Shown here piece after piece: positions 1 to 9,195 of a DNA stretch of 64,000 nt; positions within the stretch are counted from its first letter, which is position 1, and each line of letters starts with the position of its first letter. This stretch comes from Mumia sp. Pv4-285 (GTDB lineage Bacteria; Actinomycetota; Actinomycetes; Propionibacteriales; Nocardioidaceae). The stretch covers positions 1,116,001 to 1,180,000 of the forward strand of contig NZ_CP162023.1 of assembly GCF_041320275.1 (NCBI RefSeq), read 5' to 3'. Position numbers and translations under genes: made by a program. The notes under the pieces were generated by a model. The model was not told where the DNA came from. It made no database searches and was given only the letters and a program-made list of their open reading frames with translations.

Positions 1-1722
1 TCGGGTGCAGGGCAGCGTGCCTTCGACGTGTCGATCGACGGGACCAAGCGTCTCGACAACTTCGACATCGTCGCGGCGGTCGGTGACCAGCGCGGCACGA
101 TGCGGGCCTTCAACATCACCAGCGACGGGACGGTCAACATCGACTTCTCCCACGAGGTCGAGAACCCGCTGATCAACGCGATCGAGATCGTCCGCACCGA
201 CCAGGCACCGCCGGTCCCGGCGGGCAACTCGCTGAGGTCGATCCCGCTGACGACGAGTGGTGCCAGCCCAGCGGTCGAGGTGTCGACGCAAGGCATGGAC
301 TGGTCAGCGGTCCGCGGCGCGTTCGTCGCCGGCGGCAAGCTCTGGTACGGCCGCACCAACTCGCTGTTCTACTCCCGCACCATCAGCGCGAACGGGACGC
401 TCGGTCCGGAGGTCACGATCGACCCGTACAACGACCCCCTGTGGGCCGGTGTCTCCGCGGGCAACAACACGGGAACGTACGACGGCAACCGGGTCGGGCT
501 GTACTCACAGCTGCCGGGCGTGACGAGCATGGCCTACAGCCAGGGTCGCCTCTACTACACACGCTCGGGCGACGCGAACCTCTACTGGCGCTGGTTCAGC
601 ACCGACAGCGGGATCATCGGCTCCGACACGTTCACGGCCAACGGCGGCCGGTCGTGGAACGGCACGAGCGGGATGTTCTTCGCGAACGACGCGCTCTACT
701 TCGTCTCGACCAACGGCAACCTCAACCGCATCGGGGTGTCCGCGGGCACTCCGAGCGGCGCGGTCACCGTGGTCGACGGTCCGGGGATGAGCGGCAACAA
801 CTGGCGTGGCCGTGCGGTGTACCTGACGGGTGCGACCGCGCTCCCGCCGAACGTCAACCCGACGGCCGACTTCACGTCGTCCTGCGTCGACCTGACCTGC
901 ACCTTCACGGGGGCCGCTACGGACTCCGACGGGACGATCGCCGGCTACGCGTGGGACTTCGGTGACGGTGACGTCGCGACCGGCGAGGTCGCGAACCACA
1001 CCTTCGACGATCCCGGCACGTACTCCGTCAAGGTCGTCGCCACCGACAACCGTGGAGGGACGGGTGAGCGGACCAGGCAGGTCCAGGTGACCGACACTCC
1101 GAACCCGTCCGGGCCGATCACCTTCGTGAACGAGTCGACAGCTGCCGTCAACACGGCCAGCCCGTCTGTCGCGATTCCGGCGGGTGTCCAGGCAGGCGAC
1201 ACGTTGCTGCTCACGGCGAGCGTCAACAACGCGCCCGCCATCAGCACTCCTGCGGGCTGGACGCTGGTCGACAGCGCGGCGACCACCGGACTCACGACGT
1301 CGGTGTGGACCCGTGAGGCGACCGCCTCGGACGCCGGCAACAACGTGACCGTCGGACTCAGCGCCATCGCCAAGACCACCCTCGCGATCACCGCGTACCG
1401 AGGTGCCGGCGGCGTCGGCGCGACGGCGACGAGCTCGGACGCCGCGACGGCGTCGCACACGACTCCGTCGATCGCCGTGCCCACCGGGTCGTGGGTCGTC
1501 TGGTTCTGGGCCGACAAGTCCCCGAACACCGCCGACTGGACGCCGGGTGCCGGCGTGACGCAGCGCGCCGAGGTCGTGTCCTCGGGCTCGGGTCGGGTGT
1601 CGACGTTCGTCGGCGACACGGCCGGTCCCAGGAGCGGCAACGTCGCCGGTACGACGTCGGTGACCGACGTCGCGAGCAGCCGGGGCGTGAGCTGGTCGAT
1701 CGTCCTCGAACCGAGCTCGTAA
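1..1722 (+). CDS. Secreted malectin/PKD-domain protein, C-terminal part (5' end outside window)
   Basis: The frame is open from base 1, so the gene starts upstream of the window; the GTG at 28 is internal. The visible part begins inside a malectin-like carbohydrate-binding module (FDIVAAVGDQRGTMRAF, then a DGTVNIDF strand), continues with a beta-propeller-like region rich in W, Y and N, then a PKD domain around 870-1090 (WDFGDGD, HTFDDPGTY) and ends with a module of about 190 residues that starts ITFVNES. Every part aligns collinearly with the C-terminal 560 residues of the protein at 2503-5931, so the two are tandem paralogues. No membrane anchor or sorting signal follows the last module, so secretion is inferred. 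The role may be polysaccharide binding at the cell surface; no catalytic motif is visible. Confidence 0.8.
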   Translation, partial: SGAGQRAFDVSIDGTKRLDNFDIVAAVGDQRGTMRAFNITSDGTVNIDFSHEVENPLINAIEIVRTDQAPPVPAGNSLRSIPLTTSGASPAVEVSTQGMDWSAVRGAFVAGGKLWYGRTNSLFYSRTISANGTLGPEVTIDPYNDPLWAGVSAGNNTGTYDGNRVGLYSQLPGVTSMAYSQGRLYYTRSGDANLYWRWFSTDSGIIGSDTFTANGGRSWNGTSGMFFANDALYFVSTNGNLNRIGVSAGTPSGAVTVVDGPGMSGNNWRGRAVYLTGATALPPNVNPTADFTSSCVDLTCTFTGAATDSDGTIAGYAWDFGDGDVATGEVANHTFDDPGTYSVKVVATDNRGGTGERTRQVQVTDTPNPSGPITFVNESTAAVNTASPSVAIPAGVQAGDTLLLTASVNNAPAISTPAGWTLVDSAATTGLTTSVWTREATASDAGNNVTVGLSAIAKTTLAITAYRGAGGVGATATSSDAATASHTTPSIAVPTGSWVVWFWADKSPNTADWTPGAGVTQRAEVVSSGSGRVSTFVGDTAGPRSGNVAGTTSVTDVASSRGVSWSIVLEPSS

Positions 1723-1723
1723 G

Positions 1724-2407
1724 ATGCTCGCCGTGAGGAATCGACTCGCGCCGACTCTGGTCGCGCTCGCTGCCGCAGCGCTCGTACTCGGGGGATGCAG
1801 CAGCGACGACGAACCATCGGCCGGGTCGACCACGGCGACGAGCTCGGAGTCCCCGGCGTCGGACGACGGTGCGTCGTCCGACGCGGGGGACGGGTCCGGC
1901 GACTCGGGCACCGCTGACGGAGACGCCAGCGAGCCGACGCCGGAGCCGTCGACGAACCCTGCGGCCGAGCCCACCGACGGCACCGCCGAGTCGTCGCAGC
2001 CGACCAAGAAGGGCAAGCAGACCGCTGTGTTCAGCCGCGTCCCCGGCAACGCGTCGGGGGAGTGCGTCCGCGTCGGCAAGCAGCGCGACGTGCGGTCCGG
2101 CTCGATCGTCGGTGGCCCGTTCGACACCGCGGCGGCGACTTGGGGCACGACGCAGCCGGGTCAGCCGAAGCGCAACGTGATGCTCTACTGGGTCCCCTTG
2201 CACGCCGACGACATGAAGGGCGTGACGGTGACGGCCAAGAACGCGGCGACGGGGGCAACCGTGAAGGTCAACCGCGAGCCGTTCGGCGAGGCCGAGCAGT
2301 GGAAGTACTACGCGACCAACATGGTTCTGCGTGATCCCGGTGCCTGGACCTTCCGGGTGTCCGCCGGTCCGGACTCGGGGTGCTTCGTGATGACGCTGCG
2401 CCGATAG
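1724..2407 (+). CDS. Lipoprotein of unknown function
   Basis: A 227-residue protein with a lipoprotein signal peptide: positive N-region, hydrophobic stretch LVALAAAALVLG and a lipobox LGGC with the acceptor Cys at residue 25. A low-complexity linker of about 75 residues rich in S, D, E, G and T follows. The C-terminal domain of about 120 residues has Cys pairs at CVRVG and GCFVM and looks like a small beta-sandwich. It starts one base after the stop of the preceding gene, so it is co-transcribed; a GTG at 1733 is an alternative start that would keep the signal peptide. It sits between two paralogous secreted propeller/PKD proteins, which suggests a surface partner. I do not recognise the folded domain. 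Confidence 0.75.
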   Translation: MLAVRNRLAPTLVALAAAALVLGGCSSDDEPSAGSTTATSSESPASDDGASSDAGDGSGDSGTADGDASEPTPEPSTNPAAEPTDGTAESSQPTKKGKQTAVFSRVPGNASGECVRVGKQRDVRSGSIVGGPFDTAAATWGTTQPGQPKRNVMLYWVPLHADDMKGVTVTAKNAATGATVKVNREPFGEAEQWKYYATNMVLRDPGAWTFRVSAGPDSGCFVMTLRR

Positions 2408-2423
2408 AGTTCCGCAATCTCCT

Positions 2424-2442
2424 GCATCCCGTGACGGGGTGC
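2424..2442 (+). terminator. Weak hairpin after the lipoprotein gene
   Basis: Arms gcatcccg and cggggtgc (8 pairs with one G-T) enclose a 3-base loop, 16 bases after the lipoprotein stop. There is no T-tract, so it may be a weak intrinsic terminator or an mRNA-stabilising hairpin. Confidence 0.35.
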
Positions 2443-2502
2443 GATTCGATGGTCCTCGCGGGCCGCTCGGTCCCCACCGCCCAACCTCCTTGGAGTGCTT
2501 CG

Positions 2503-5500
2503 ATGCCTGCCCCACGTCGTCTCCGCCTCGTGCTGAGCCTGCTGGTCTCCGCAGCCGTGATCGCCGTCGGTGTCGAGGCGGCGCAGACCACCGCAACGGC
2601 GGCCGCTCCGCAGCACGACAAGGTCGTCTCCGACGCGTTGCCGATGACTCCCGCCGTCAACGACGGCAGCGTCCAGGCGATCGCGCAGGTCGGCAGCACC
2701 GTGATCGTCGGTGGTGACTTCACGAGCGTCACGCCGGTGGGTGGGGCGGCAACGACCCGCAACTACGTCATGGCGTTCGACAAGGCGACCGGGCAGCTCG
2801 TCCCCGGGTTCGCGCCGGAGCTCAACGGCGACGTCACCGAGGTGATCGCCGGCCCGACTCCGACGTCGGTCTACATCGCCGGTCGCTTCACGCGCGTCAA
2901 CGGCTCGCCCGCGAGCCACGTCGCACTCCTCGACGTGAGCACCGGCGCCCTCGCGTCGGGCTTCCGTGCCGCCCCGACGAACGGTGTCGTCAACAGCCTT
3001 CTCCTGCGAGGCAACCAGCTCGTCGTCGGCGGCTTCTTCACCACGGCCGCGACCGAGCCGCGCGGCGGCATCGCTGCGGTCGACGCGACGACAGGCGCTC
3101 TCTCGCCGTACCTGAACCACCAGCTCACCGACCGCCACAACGACTCCGGCAGCGGTGCGGTCGGACCGGTCGGCGTCCGCGACATGGACATCACGCCCGA
3201 CGGCTCGCGCCTGGTGGCCATCGGCAACTTCAAGAACGCCGACGGGCTCCCGCGCGACCAGATCGTGATGCTCAGCCTCGGCGAGAGCGCCTCGACGGTG
3301 ACCGCTGACTGGCGTACGCGCCGCTACGAGCCCTACTGCTACAACTGGGCCTTCGACTCCTACATGCGCGGGGTCAGCGTCTCACCGGACGGCTCCTACT
3401 TCGTCGTCGCGACGACCGGCGGACCCAACGGCGGCACGCTGTGCGACACCGCCGCGCGTTTCGAGGTCGCCGCGACCGGCGCCGAGATCCAGCCCACCTG
3501 GGTCGACCACTCCGGCGGCGACACCCTCTGGGGAGTCGCAGTCACGGAGCAGGCCGTGTACGTCGGCGGTCACCAGCGCTGGATGAACAACTCGCTCGGC
3601 AGCGACTCCTCCGGCGCCGGCTCGGTGCCGCGGCCGGGGCTGTCCGCGCTCGATCCGACCACGGGCGTCCCGCTCGCCTGGAACCCGGGCCGCAACCCGC
3701 GTGGCGCCGCGGTCTACGCGCTGTACCCGACCACCGACGGACTCTGGATGGGCAGCGACACCGAGTACGTCGGGCCGAACTACCGCTACCGCCGTCCGCG
3801 CCTCGCGTTCTTCCCGCTGGCGACCGGCAAGGCCAAGGCATCCGACTCGGTGGCGTCGTTGGGCGCGACCGCCTTCCTGGGCGGCAACCAGACGCCCTCC
3901 CAGAACGTGCTCTACCGGGTGAACGCCGGCGGATCGGCGGTCTCGTCGATCGACAGCGGGCCCTCGTGGGAAGGCGACACCAGCACGTCGAGCCCGTACC
4001 GAGGCATCTTCACGAGCGCCTCGACGTACTCGCCCTCCGCGACCGTCGACGCCACCGTGCCGGCCGGGACCCCGGTCGGGGTGTTCGACAGCGAGCGCCG
4101 ACCGTCCTCCTCGCTCACTTCGATGAAGTGGACGTTCCCGGTGCAGCAGGGTCGACCGCTCCAGGTGCGTCTCTACTTCGCCAACCGCGCGAGCTCCACC
4201 AACACGCCCGGCAAGCGCATCTTCGACGTGAAGATCGATGGCACCGAGGTGCTCAGCCGCTTCGACATCGTCGCGTCCGTCGGGCACCAGCGCGGGACGA
4301 TGCGGGCCTACGACATCACGAGTGACGGCACCGTCAACATCGACTTCGTCAACCGCACCAACAACCCACTCATCAATGCGATCGAGATCATCCGCACCGA
4401 CATCCCGGCGCCGGTCGACGACGGCTCCCTCCGGACAGGTGAGGTCGACGCAGACGGCGCGGAGGCGGGTGGCACCGTGAGCGGTGCCGGCATCGACTGG
4501 AACACGGTCCGCGGTAGCTTCGTGGCGGGCGGCAAGCTCTACTACGGCAAGAACAACGGCACCTTCAGCTCGCGGACGTTCGTCGACGGGCTCGAGCTCG
4601 GTCCGGAGGTCGCGGTCGATCCGTACAACGACCCGAACTGGGCGGGTGTCCCGACCGGCAGCGGCAACAACTTCGACGGCAAGCTGGTCGACCTCTACGC
4701 GCAGCTCGGCAACGTGACCGGCATGACGTACGCGAAGGGCCGCCTCTACTACACGAAGTCGGGCTCCAACACGCTCTTCTGGCGCTGGTTCAGCACCGAC
4801 AGCGGCATCATCGGCGCCCAGGAGTTCGTCGCTGACACGACGCGCACGTGGTCCGACACGAGCGGCATGTTCATCGCGGACGCCAAGCTCTTCGTGGCGT
4901 CGCGCAGCACCGGTGAGCTCGGTCGCTACGACCTCGGAGGGGACGGGATGCCGACGGGTGCCCGGACGCTCGTCGACGGCCCGTCGATGTCGGGCATCGA
5001 CTGGCGGAGCCGGGCGCTGTTCGCCACGAACGTCATCCACCCGCCGCCGAACGAGCTGCCTACCGCAGCGATCGCGTCCAGCTGCGTCGAGCTGATCTGC
5101 ACCTTCGACGGAGCCGGCTCCACGGATCCGGACGGCAGCATCGCCGTGCACGCCTGGGACGTCGCCGGGACCGCGAAGTCGGGTCAGTCGATCTCGCACA
5201 CGTTCGACGAGCCCGGCACGTACGACGTGTCGCTCACGGTGACCGACAACGTCGGCGCGACCACCACGAAGACGGTCTCCGTCACCGTCGAGGGGCCGCC
5301 GGCCACGCTCGAGGAGATCAGCTTCGTCGGAGCGTCCTCGGCGTCGGCCAACAACGCCGCTCCGAGCGTGCCGGTGCCGGGCGGGATCGAGGCCGGCGAC
5401 GTCATGCTGCTCACGGCCACGGTGAACAACGCGCCGACGGTGACGCCGCCGGCGGGCTGGACGCCGGTGACGACGGAGTCGACGACCAACCTCACGACGT

Positions 5501-5931
5501 ACGCCTGGACCCGCACCGCGACCGCAGCCGACGTCGGCGCAACCGTGTCGCTCGGCCTGAGCGCCGCCGGGAAGACCGGCCTGGCCATCACCGCGTACGA
5601 CGGTGTGGACACTGCCAGCCCGATCGCCTCCACCGCCGCGAACACGGCGGCCTCCACGGCGACGCACACGACACCGGACGCGACCGTCGGGTCCGGGTCA
5701 TGGGTCGTGTGGTTCTGGTCGGAGAAGTCGACCGCCACGTCGTCGTGGGCCCCGGGAGCGGGAGTCACGACGCGAGCGACGGCGTACGCCACGGGAACCG
5801 CGCGCGTCTCGACACTGGTCGGCGACACCGGCGGTCCGGTCACCGGCACCGTCCCCGGAGCGACCGCGACGACGGACACCGTCAGCGGCCGGAGCGTCAG
5901 CTGGTCGATCGTGCTGCGCCCGGCGTCCTAG
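2503..5931 (+). CDS. Large secreted beta-propeller/malectin/PKD protein
   Basis: The protein has 1142 residues from the ATG at 2503, chosen because TTGGAG precedes it by 7 bases and the product then starts with a classic signal peptide (MPAPRRLRLVLSLLVSAAV); the frame is open further upstream but lacks a signal there. Residues about 40-430 form a beta-propeller with repeated FTSVTPVGG / FTRVNGSPA / VGGFFTTA blades of the delta-60 or DUF5122 kind. A malectin-like module (about 480-630), a second propeller-like region, a PKD domain (about 845-930) and a C-terminal module with GDVMLLTATV follow. No TM anchor is present, so release or non-covalent wall binding is likely. The C-terminal half duplicates the protein at 1-1722. 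Carbohydrate recognition is an inference from malectin and PKD modules. Confidence 0.85.
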   Translation: MPAPRRLRLVLSLLVSAAVIAVGVEAAQTTATAAAPQHDKVVSDALPMTPAVNDGSVQAIAQVGSTVIVGGDFTSVTPVGGAATTRNYVMAFDKATGQLVPGFAPELNGDVTEVIAGPTPTSVYIAGRFTRVNGSPASHVALLDVSTGALASGFRAAPTNGVVNSLLLRGNQLVVGGFFTTAATEPRGGIAAVDATTGALSPYLNHQLTDRHNDSGSGAVGPVGVRDMDITPDGSRLVAIGNFKNADGLPRDQIVMLSLGESASTVTADWRTRRYEPYCYNWAFDSYMRGVSVSPDGSYFVVATTGGPNGGTLCDTAARFEVAATGAEIQPTWVDHSGGDTLWGVAVTEQAVYVGGHQRWMNNSLGSDSSGAGSVPRPGLSALDPTTGVPLAWNPGRNPRGAAVYALYPTTDGLWMGSDTEYVGPNYRYRRPRLAFFPLATGKAKASDSVASLGATAFLGGNQTPSQNVLYRVNAGGSAVSSIDSGPSWEGDTSTSSPYRGIFTSASTYSPSATVDATVPAGTPVGVFDSERRPSSSLTSMKWTFPVQQGRPLQVRLYFANRASSTNTPGKRIFDVKIDGTEVLSRFDIVASVGHQRGTMRAYDITSDGTVNIDFVNRTNNPLINAIEIIRTDIPAPVDDGSLRTGEVDADGAEAGGTVSGAGIDWNTVRGSFVAGGKLYYGKNNGTFSSRTFVDGLELGPEVAVDPYNDPNWAGVPTGSGNNFDGKLVDLYAQLGNVTGMTYAKGRLYYTKSGSNTLFWRWFSTDSGIIGAQEFVADTTRTWSDTSGMFIADAKLFVASRSTGELGRYDLGGDGMPTGARTLVDGPSMSGIDWRSRALFATNVIHPPPNELPTAAIASSCVELICTFDGAGSTDPDGSIAVHAWDVAGTAKSGQSISHTFDEPGTYDVSLTVTDNVGATTTKTVSVTVEGPPATLEEISFVGASSASANNAAPSVPVPGGIEAGDVMLLTATVNNAPTVTPPAGWTPVTTESTTNLTTYAWTRTATAADVGATVSLGLSAAGKTGLAITAYDGVDTASPIASTAANTAASTATHTTPDATVGSGSWVVWFWSEKSTATSSWAPGAGVTTRATAYATGTARVSTLVGDTGGPVTGTVPGATATTDTVSGRSVSWSIVLRPAS

Positions 5932-5940
5932 GCCCCTGCC

Positions 5941-5946
5941 TAGAAT
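5941..5946 (+). promoter_or_regulatory. Candidate -10 box of the cysQ-like gene
   Basis: TAGAAT lies 36 bases before the ATG, directly after the preceding stop codon. No convincing -35 element is visible, so this is a -10 match only. Confidence 0.4.
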
Positions 5947-5982
5947 GGCGGCGCGATCGCAGAACTCGACCCGAAGGACGGC

Positions 5983-6735
5983 ATGACGTCGACGAATGAC
6001 CACGAGCTCGCCGTGTGGCTGGCCGAGCAGGCCGGTGCCGAGCTGCTGGAGGTCCGCCAGGGCGGGCTCGAGGGCAAGGAGCTGAAGGACGCCGGCGACC
6101 AGGCGAGCCAGGCTGTGCTGGCGCGCCTGCTCGCCGAGCACCGCCCCGACGACGCCGTGCTCAGCGAGGAGGCCGCCGACGACTCGGCCCGGGTCGACGC
6201 GGGACGCGTGTGGATCATCGACCCGCTCGACGGGACGCGGGAGTTCTCCGAGCCGCCGCGCGACGACTGGGCAGTCCACGTCGCGCTGTGGGAGGACGGC
6301 GACCTGGTCGCAGGAGCCGTCGCTCAGCCCGCACTCGGTGAGACGTTCAGCACGGCGGCGCCCGCGTCAGTGCCACCGCGCACCGACGGGCCGATGCGCA
6401 TCGCTGTCAGCAGGAGCCGCCCGCCCGCCTTCGTCAACGCGCTCGCCGACCAGGTCGGTGCGGAGCTGGTCCCGATGGGATCGGCCGGCGTGAAGGTCAT
6501 GTCGGTGGTCCGCGACCTGGCCGACGTCTACGTGCACGCCGGCGGCCAGTACGAGTGGGACTCGGCCGCGCCGGTCGTCGTCGCACGCAGCGCGGGGCTC
6601 TTCACGAGTCGCGCCGACGGCAGCCCGCTCGTCTACAACCGCACGAACCCGTGGCTCCCGGACCTCCTGGTGTGCCGCCACGAGTACGCCGACGAGGTGG
6701 CGTCGTTCGTGCGCGAGCACGCCGACGAATCCTGA
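5983..6735 (+). CDS. cysQ: 3'(2'),5'-bisphosphate nucleotidase, CysQ/inositol-monophosphatase family
   Basis: A 250-residue cytoplasmic metal-dependent phosphatase. The family dephosphorylates 3'-phosphoadenosine 5'-phosphate from sulfate assimilation, or inositol phosphates. Diagnostic metal-binding motifs are present: SEE at residues 61-63 and the D-P-L-D-G-T signature at 80-85, followed by the C-terminal motif WDSAAP. The length is typical for CysQ. The ATG is preceded by GAAGGA at a suitable distance and a TAGAAT box. The next gene starts 46 bases downstream with its own -10 box, so it may be monocistronic. Substrate preference between PAP and inositol phosphate cannot be decided by eye. 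Confidence 0.85.
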   Translation: MTSTNDHELAVWLAEQAGAELLEVRQGGLEGKELKDAGDQASQAVLARLLAEHRPDDAVLSEEAADDSARVDAGRVWIIDPLDGTREFSEPPRDDWAVHVALWEDGDLVAGAVAQPALGETFSTAAPASVPPRTDGPMRIAVSRSRPPAFVNALADQVGAELVPMGSAGVKVMSVVRDLADVYVHAGGQYEWDSAAPVVVARSAGLFTSRADGSPLVYNRTNPWLPDLLVCRHEYADEVASFVREHADES

Positions 6736-6766
6736 CGTTCGCGTCCGTCGAGCTTGGCGGGCCGCG

Positions 6767-6772
6767 TACGCT
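6767..6772 (+). promoter_or_regulatory. Candidate -10 box of the LCP gene
   Basis: TACGCT lies 9 bases before the ATG at 6782. That spacing would give a leaderless or nearly leaderless transcript, a frequent arrangement in Actinobacteria. Confidence 0.4.
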
Positions 6773-6781
6773 GTTGAGGCC

Positions 6782-7870
6782 ATGAACGAGAGCACCACGC
6801 CGACCGAGCCGGTCGAGACCGAGACCGACGAGCCGGCGTCGACGACCCCTCCTCGCAAGCGGCGGACGCTGCGCAGGGTGCTCGTCGGGCTGCTTGCGTG
6901 CTTCGTCGTTCTCGCGCTCGTCGCGGCCGGTGGCGCCTGGTACCTGCAGGATCGGCTCGTCGGCCAGGTCGACCGGGTCGACGACGCCTTCACGGGCCTC
7001 GAGAACCGTCCCGCCCCGGCCTCCGGCGACGGGCTCAACATCCTGCTGATGGGCACCGACCGTCGCTCCGACGCGCCGACGACGGGTGAGGACGCGGAGG
7101 CACCGACCTGGCTCCCCGGCGAGCAGCGCTCCGACTCGTTGATGGTCCTGCACATCGACAGCGACCGCGACAGCGCCTCGATCGTCTCGATCCCCCGTGA
7201 CTCGTGGGTGACGATCCCGGGCTACGGCCCCAACAAGATCAACGCGGCGTTCTCCTTCGCCGGCCCCTCGCTGGCTGTCCAGACCGTCGAAGAGCTGACC
7301 GATCTACGGATCGACCACCTCGCGATCGTCGACTGGGACGGGTTCCAGGAGCTCACCGACGAGCTCGGCGGTGTGACGATCAACGTTCCGGAGACCGTGC
7401 GCGACTCGGCCCGCGGCAAGACGTGGGAGGCCGGCGAGCACCAGATGGACGGCGAGGAGGCGCTGCTTTACGTGCGCCAGCGCTACGGCCTTCCGGGAGG
7501 CGACTTCGACCGGATCAAGCGACAGCAGAACTTCCTCCGGGCCCTCATGCGGCAGACGCTGTCCGGAGACACCATGAGCAGCCCCACCAAGGCGTACGGC
7601 GTCCTCAGCGCCGTCACGAAGCACCTGACGGTCGACTCCGAGTGGTCCACCGGCGACATGCGGAGCCTGGTGCTCTCGCTGCGCAACCTCCGGGCAGGCG
7701 ACGTCACCTTCACCACCGTGCCCGTCAAGGGGACGGGCCGCGTGGGCGCGCAGAGCATCGTGCGGCTCGACCGGGCGAAGGGCCGCGAGCTCTGGGGCGC
7801 GGTGCGGGAGGACCGCACCCGCGAGTGGGTCGAGGAGAACGGCTCGGCTCTCCCGAAGTCGGTCAGCTGA
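6782..7870 (+). CDS. LytR-CpsA-Psr (LCP) family cell-wall ligase
   Basis: A 362-residue type II membrane protein. The N-terminus is cytoplasmic and acidic (about 24 residues) followed by a basic stretch and one TM helix at about residues 36-56. The extracellular LCP domain follows, with RSDSLMVLHID, the SIPRDSWV motif, KINAAF and DRIKRQQNFLRALM. These arginines and acidic residues bind the pyrophosphate of polyprenyl-linked glycopolymers in the family, which transfers such polymers onto peptidoglycan (in Actinobacteria arabinogalactan- or teichoic-like polymers). Length and motif order match a standard LCP protein without the LytR_C extension. A short ggcc-ttc-ggcc hairpin lies just after its stop, between it and the convergent gene. 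Confidence 0.9.
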   Translation: MNESTTPTEPVETETDEPASTTPPRKRRTLRRVLVGLLACFVVLALVAAGGAWYLQDRLVGQVDRVDDAFTGLENRPAPASGDGLNILLMGTDRRSDAPTTGEDAEAPTWLPGEQRSDSLMVLHIDSDRDSASIVSIPRDSWVTIPGYGPNKINAAFSFAGPSLAVQTVEELTDLRIDHLAIVDWDGFQELTDELGGVTINVPETVRDSARGKTWEAGEHQMDGEEALLYVRQRYGLPGGDFDRIKRQQNFLRALMRQTLSGDTMSSPTKAYGVLSAVTKHLTVDSEWSTGDMRSLVLSLRNLRAGDVTFTTVPVKGTGRVGAQSIVRLDRAKGRELWGAVREDRTREWVEENGSALPKSVS

Positions 7871-7910
7871 TCAGTCCGTCAGGTGATCGGCCGTCAGCTG
7901 GCCTTCGGCC

Positions 7911-9008
7911 TCATCTGAGCTGGATGACGGCGGTGTCGCCACCTGCTCCGACCGGGTCGAAGTGCACCGGATCGTAGAGGCTGATGCTCGCGCTGACCTC
8001 GGCCGGCCCCTTCACGAACGGGCTGGAGCCGATGACCCGGATGGAGACCTTCTTCCACGTCTGGTCGCAGACGACACCCGTCGTCCGCGCTGCGAACCCG
8101 TAGATGCGTCCTTCGTTCTGGGCGACGCTGGCGCCCCAGTCCCCGACGATCCACGGACGCTGGCAGCGCAACGACATGGTGACGGTCACCGACGAGTCGG
8201 GATTGCGGACGGCGCTGTTCACGACGGCACGGGCTGCCGGGGCGATCCACAGCCTCGAGAAGACCTGCGACTGACCGACCGGGTCGAACTCCTGCGGGTC
8301 CTGGATGTTGAGGCTCGCCTCGATGTCGGCATAGCCCGGCTCGAACGGTGCGCCGGTGGTGGACGACATCACGATCGTGCGGTGGTGCCAGGCGCCGTCG
8401 CAGCGGAACCCCTGGTCGGTGAAGAAGTCACCGTGGAGGTCGCCCTGGCGGACGTGGAGGGCGAGCTCGGAGACGATCCACGGGCTGTCGCACCGGTAGA
8501 GGATCGGGATCCGTACCGTCTCGAACTGGCCGACGCTGCCCTCCTCGCCGAGCTTGAGCTCGACCTGGGGAAGGAGGGTGACGGTGCCCTGGGCGACCGC
8601 CTGCGGCAACGGGTCCATCGTCACCGGGTCGAGCACGGTGAACCGGGCCGTCACTGCCACGGCGCCGGGGACGTACTCGTCGCCGGTGCTCGAACCGACC
8701 TCGACCTTCAGCGCGTGCCACGCGCCGTCGCACACGGCGCCGAAGGTGCCGGACCGGCTGCCCGTCACGGCACCTTGCGTGACGTCGACCTGTAGCTCCT
8801 GGACGACCAGTCCGGTGTCGCACTTCTGCTTCACCGTGACGATCGCGCTCGAGTCGAACCGGCCGATGGTGCCGGTCGATGACGGGACCTGCAGGCTGGC
8901 CGCGGGCGTCGCAGCCGAGGCGGCACCGGCCGCACCCAGCGGAGCGACGAGAGTCGCGCCGAGTAGGACCGCAGCGAGCGTGCTGATGAGCGTACGAAGT
9001 CGTGGCAT
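7911..9008 (-). CDS. Secreted protein with three two-cysteine repeats
   Basis: A 365-residue protein from the ATG at 9008, chosen for the strong GAGAGAGGTGAG ribosome-binding site in front and the signal peptide that follows (TLISTLAAVLLGATLVAPLGAAGAASAA). The mature part consists of three repeats of about 100 residues. Each has a K/R-C-D/Q motif near its start, followed by VV or WIV, a second Cys in a V/R-C-D-x-x-W motif about 35 residues later, and an ending with D-P-V/Q-x-x-D-P. The cysteine pairing and W spacing suggest three disulfide-stapled beta domains. I do not recognise the family. It is divergent from the ScyD/ScyE-like gene and probably exported unanchored. Confidence 0.75.
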   Translation of the reverse strand: MPRLRTLISTLAAVLLGATLVAPLGAAGAASAATPAASLQVPSSTGTIGRFDSSAIVTVKQKCDTGLVVQELQVDVTQGAVTGSRSGTFGAVCDGAWHALKVEVGSSTGDEYVPGAVAVTARFTVLDPVTMDPLPQAVAQGTVTLLPQVELKLGEEGSVGQFETVRIPILYRCDSPWIVSELALHVRQGDLHGDFFTDQGFRCDGAWHHRTIVMSSTTGAPFEPGYADIEASLNIQDPQEFDPVGQSQVFSRLWIAPAARAVVNSAVRNPDSSVTVTMSLRCQRPWIVGDWGASVAQNEGRIYGFAARTTGVVCDQTWKKVSIRVIGSSPFVKGPAEVSASISLYDPVHFDPVGAGGDTAVIQLR

Positions 9009-9067
9009 GGGTCTCACCTCTCTCCAGCATGCTGCCGCGCTGCGGGTGCCGGTTGGACTGTTTTGTC

Positions 9068-9095
9068 TCGATACGTTCATCGCGTTGTCCGTCAA
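9068..9095 (-). promoter_or_regulatory. Candidate promoter of the triplicated-repeat secreted protein
   Basis: On the minus strand TTGACG (9095-9090) and TATCGA (9073-9068) are separated by 16 bases, about 60 bases upstream of the ATG at 9008. This is a plausible housekeeping sigma promoter in the 187-bp divergent region. Confidence 0.4.
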
Positions 9096-9195
9096 AGGGT
9101 GAAAAGTCCCGCGGAGTGACCTCGTGGTCGTGCAGTTTGTGATCAACGCACTGGTCGATCTCGGGCGACCCAAACACCTTCGGGGGAACCACACC

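Noticed and set aside
9061-9085. gtctcgatac sequence near 9066 as a third copy of the mfd/eno repeat
   Set aside because: Only the first eight bases match; the cctcgacca part is missing.
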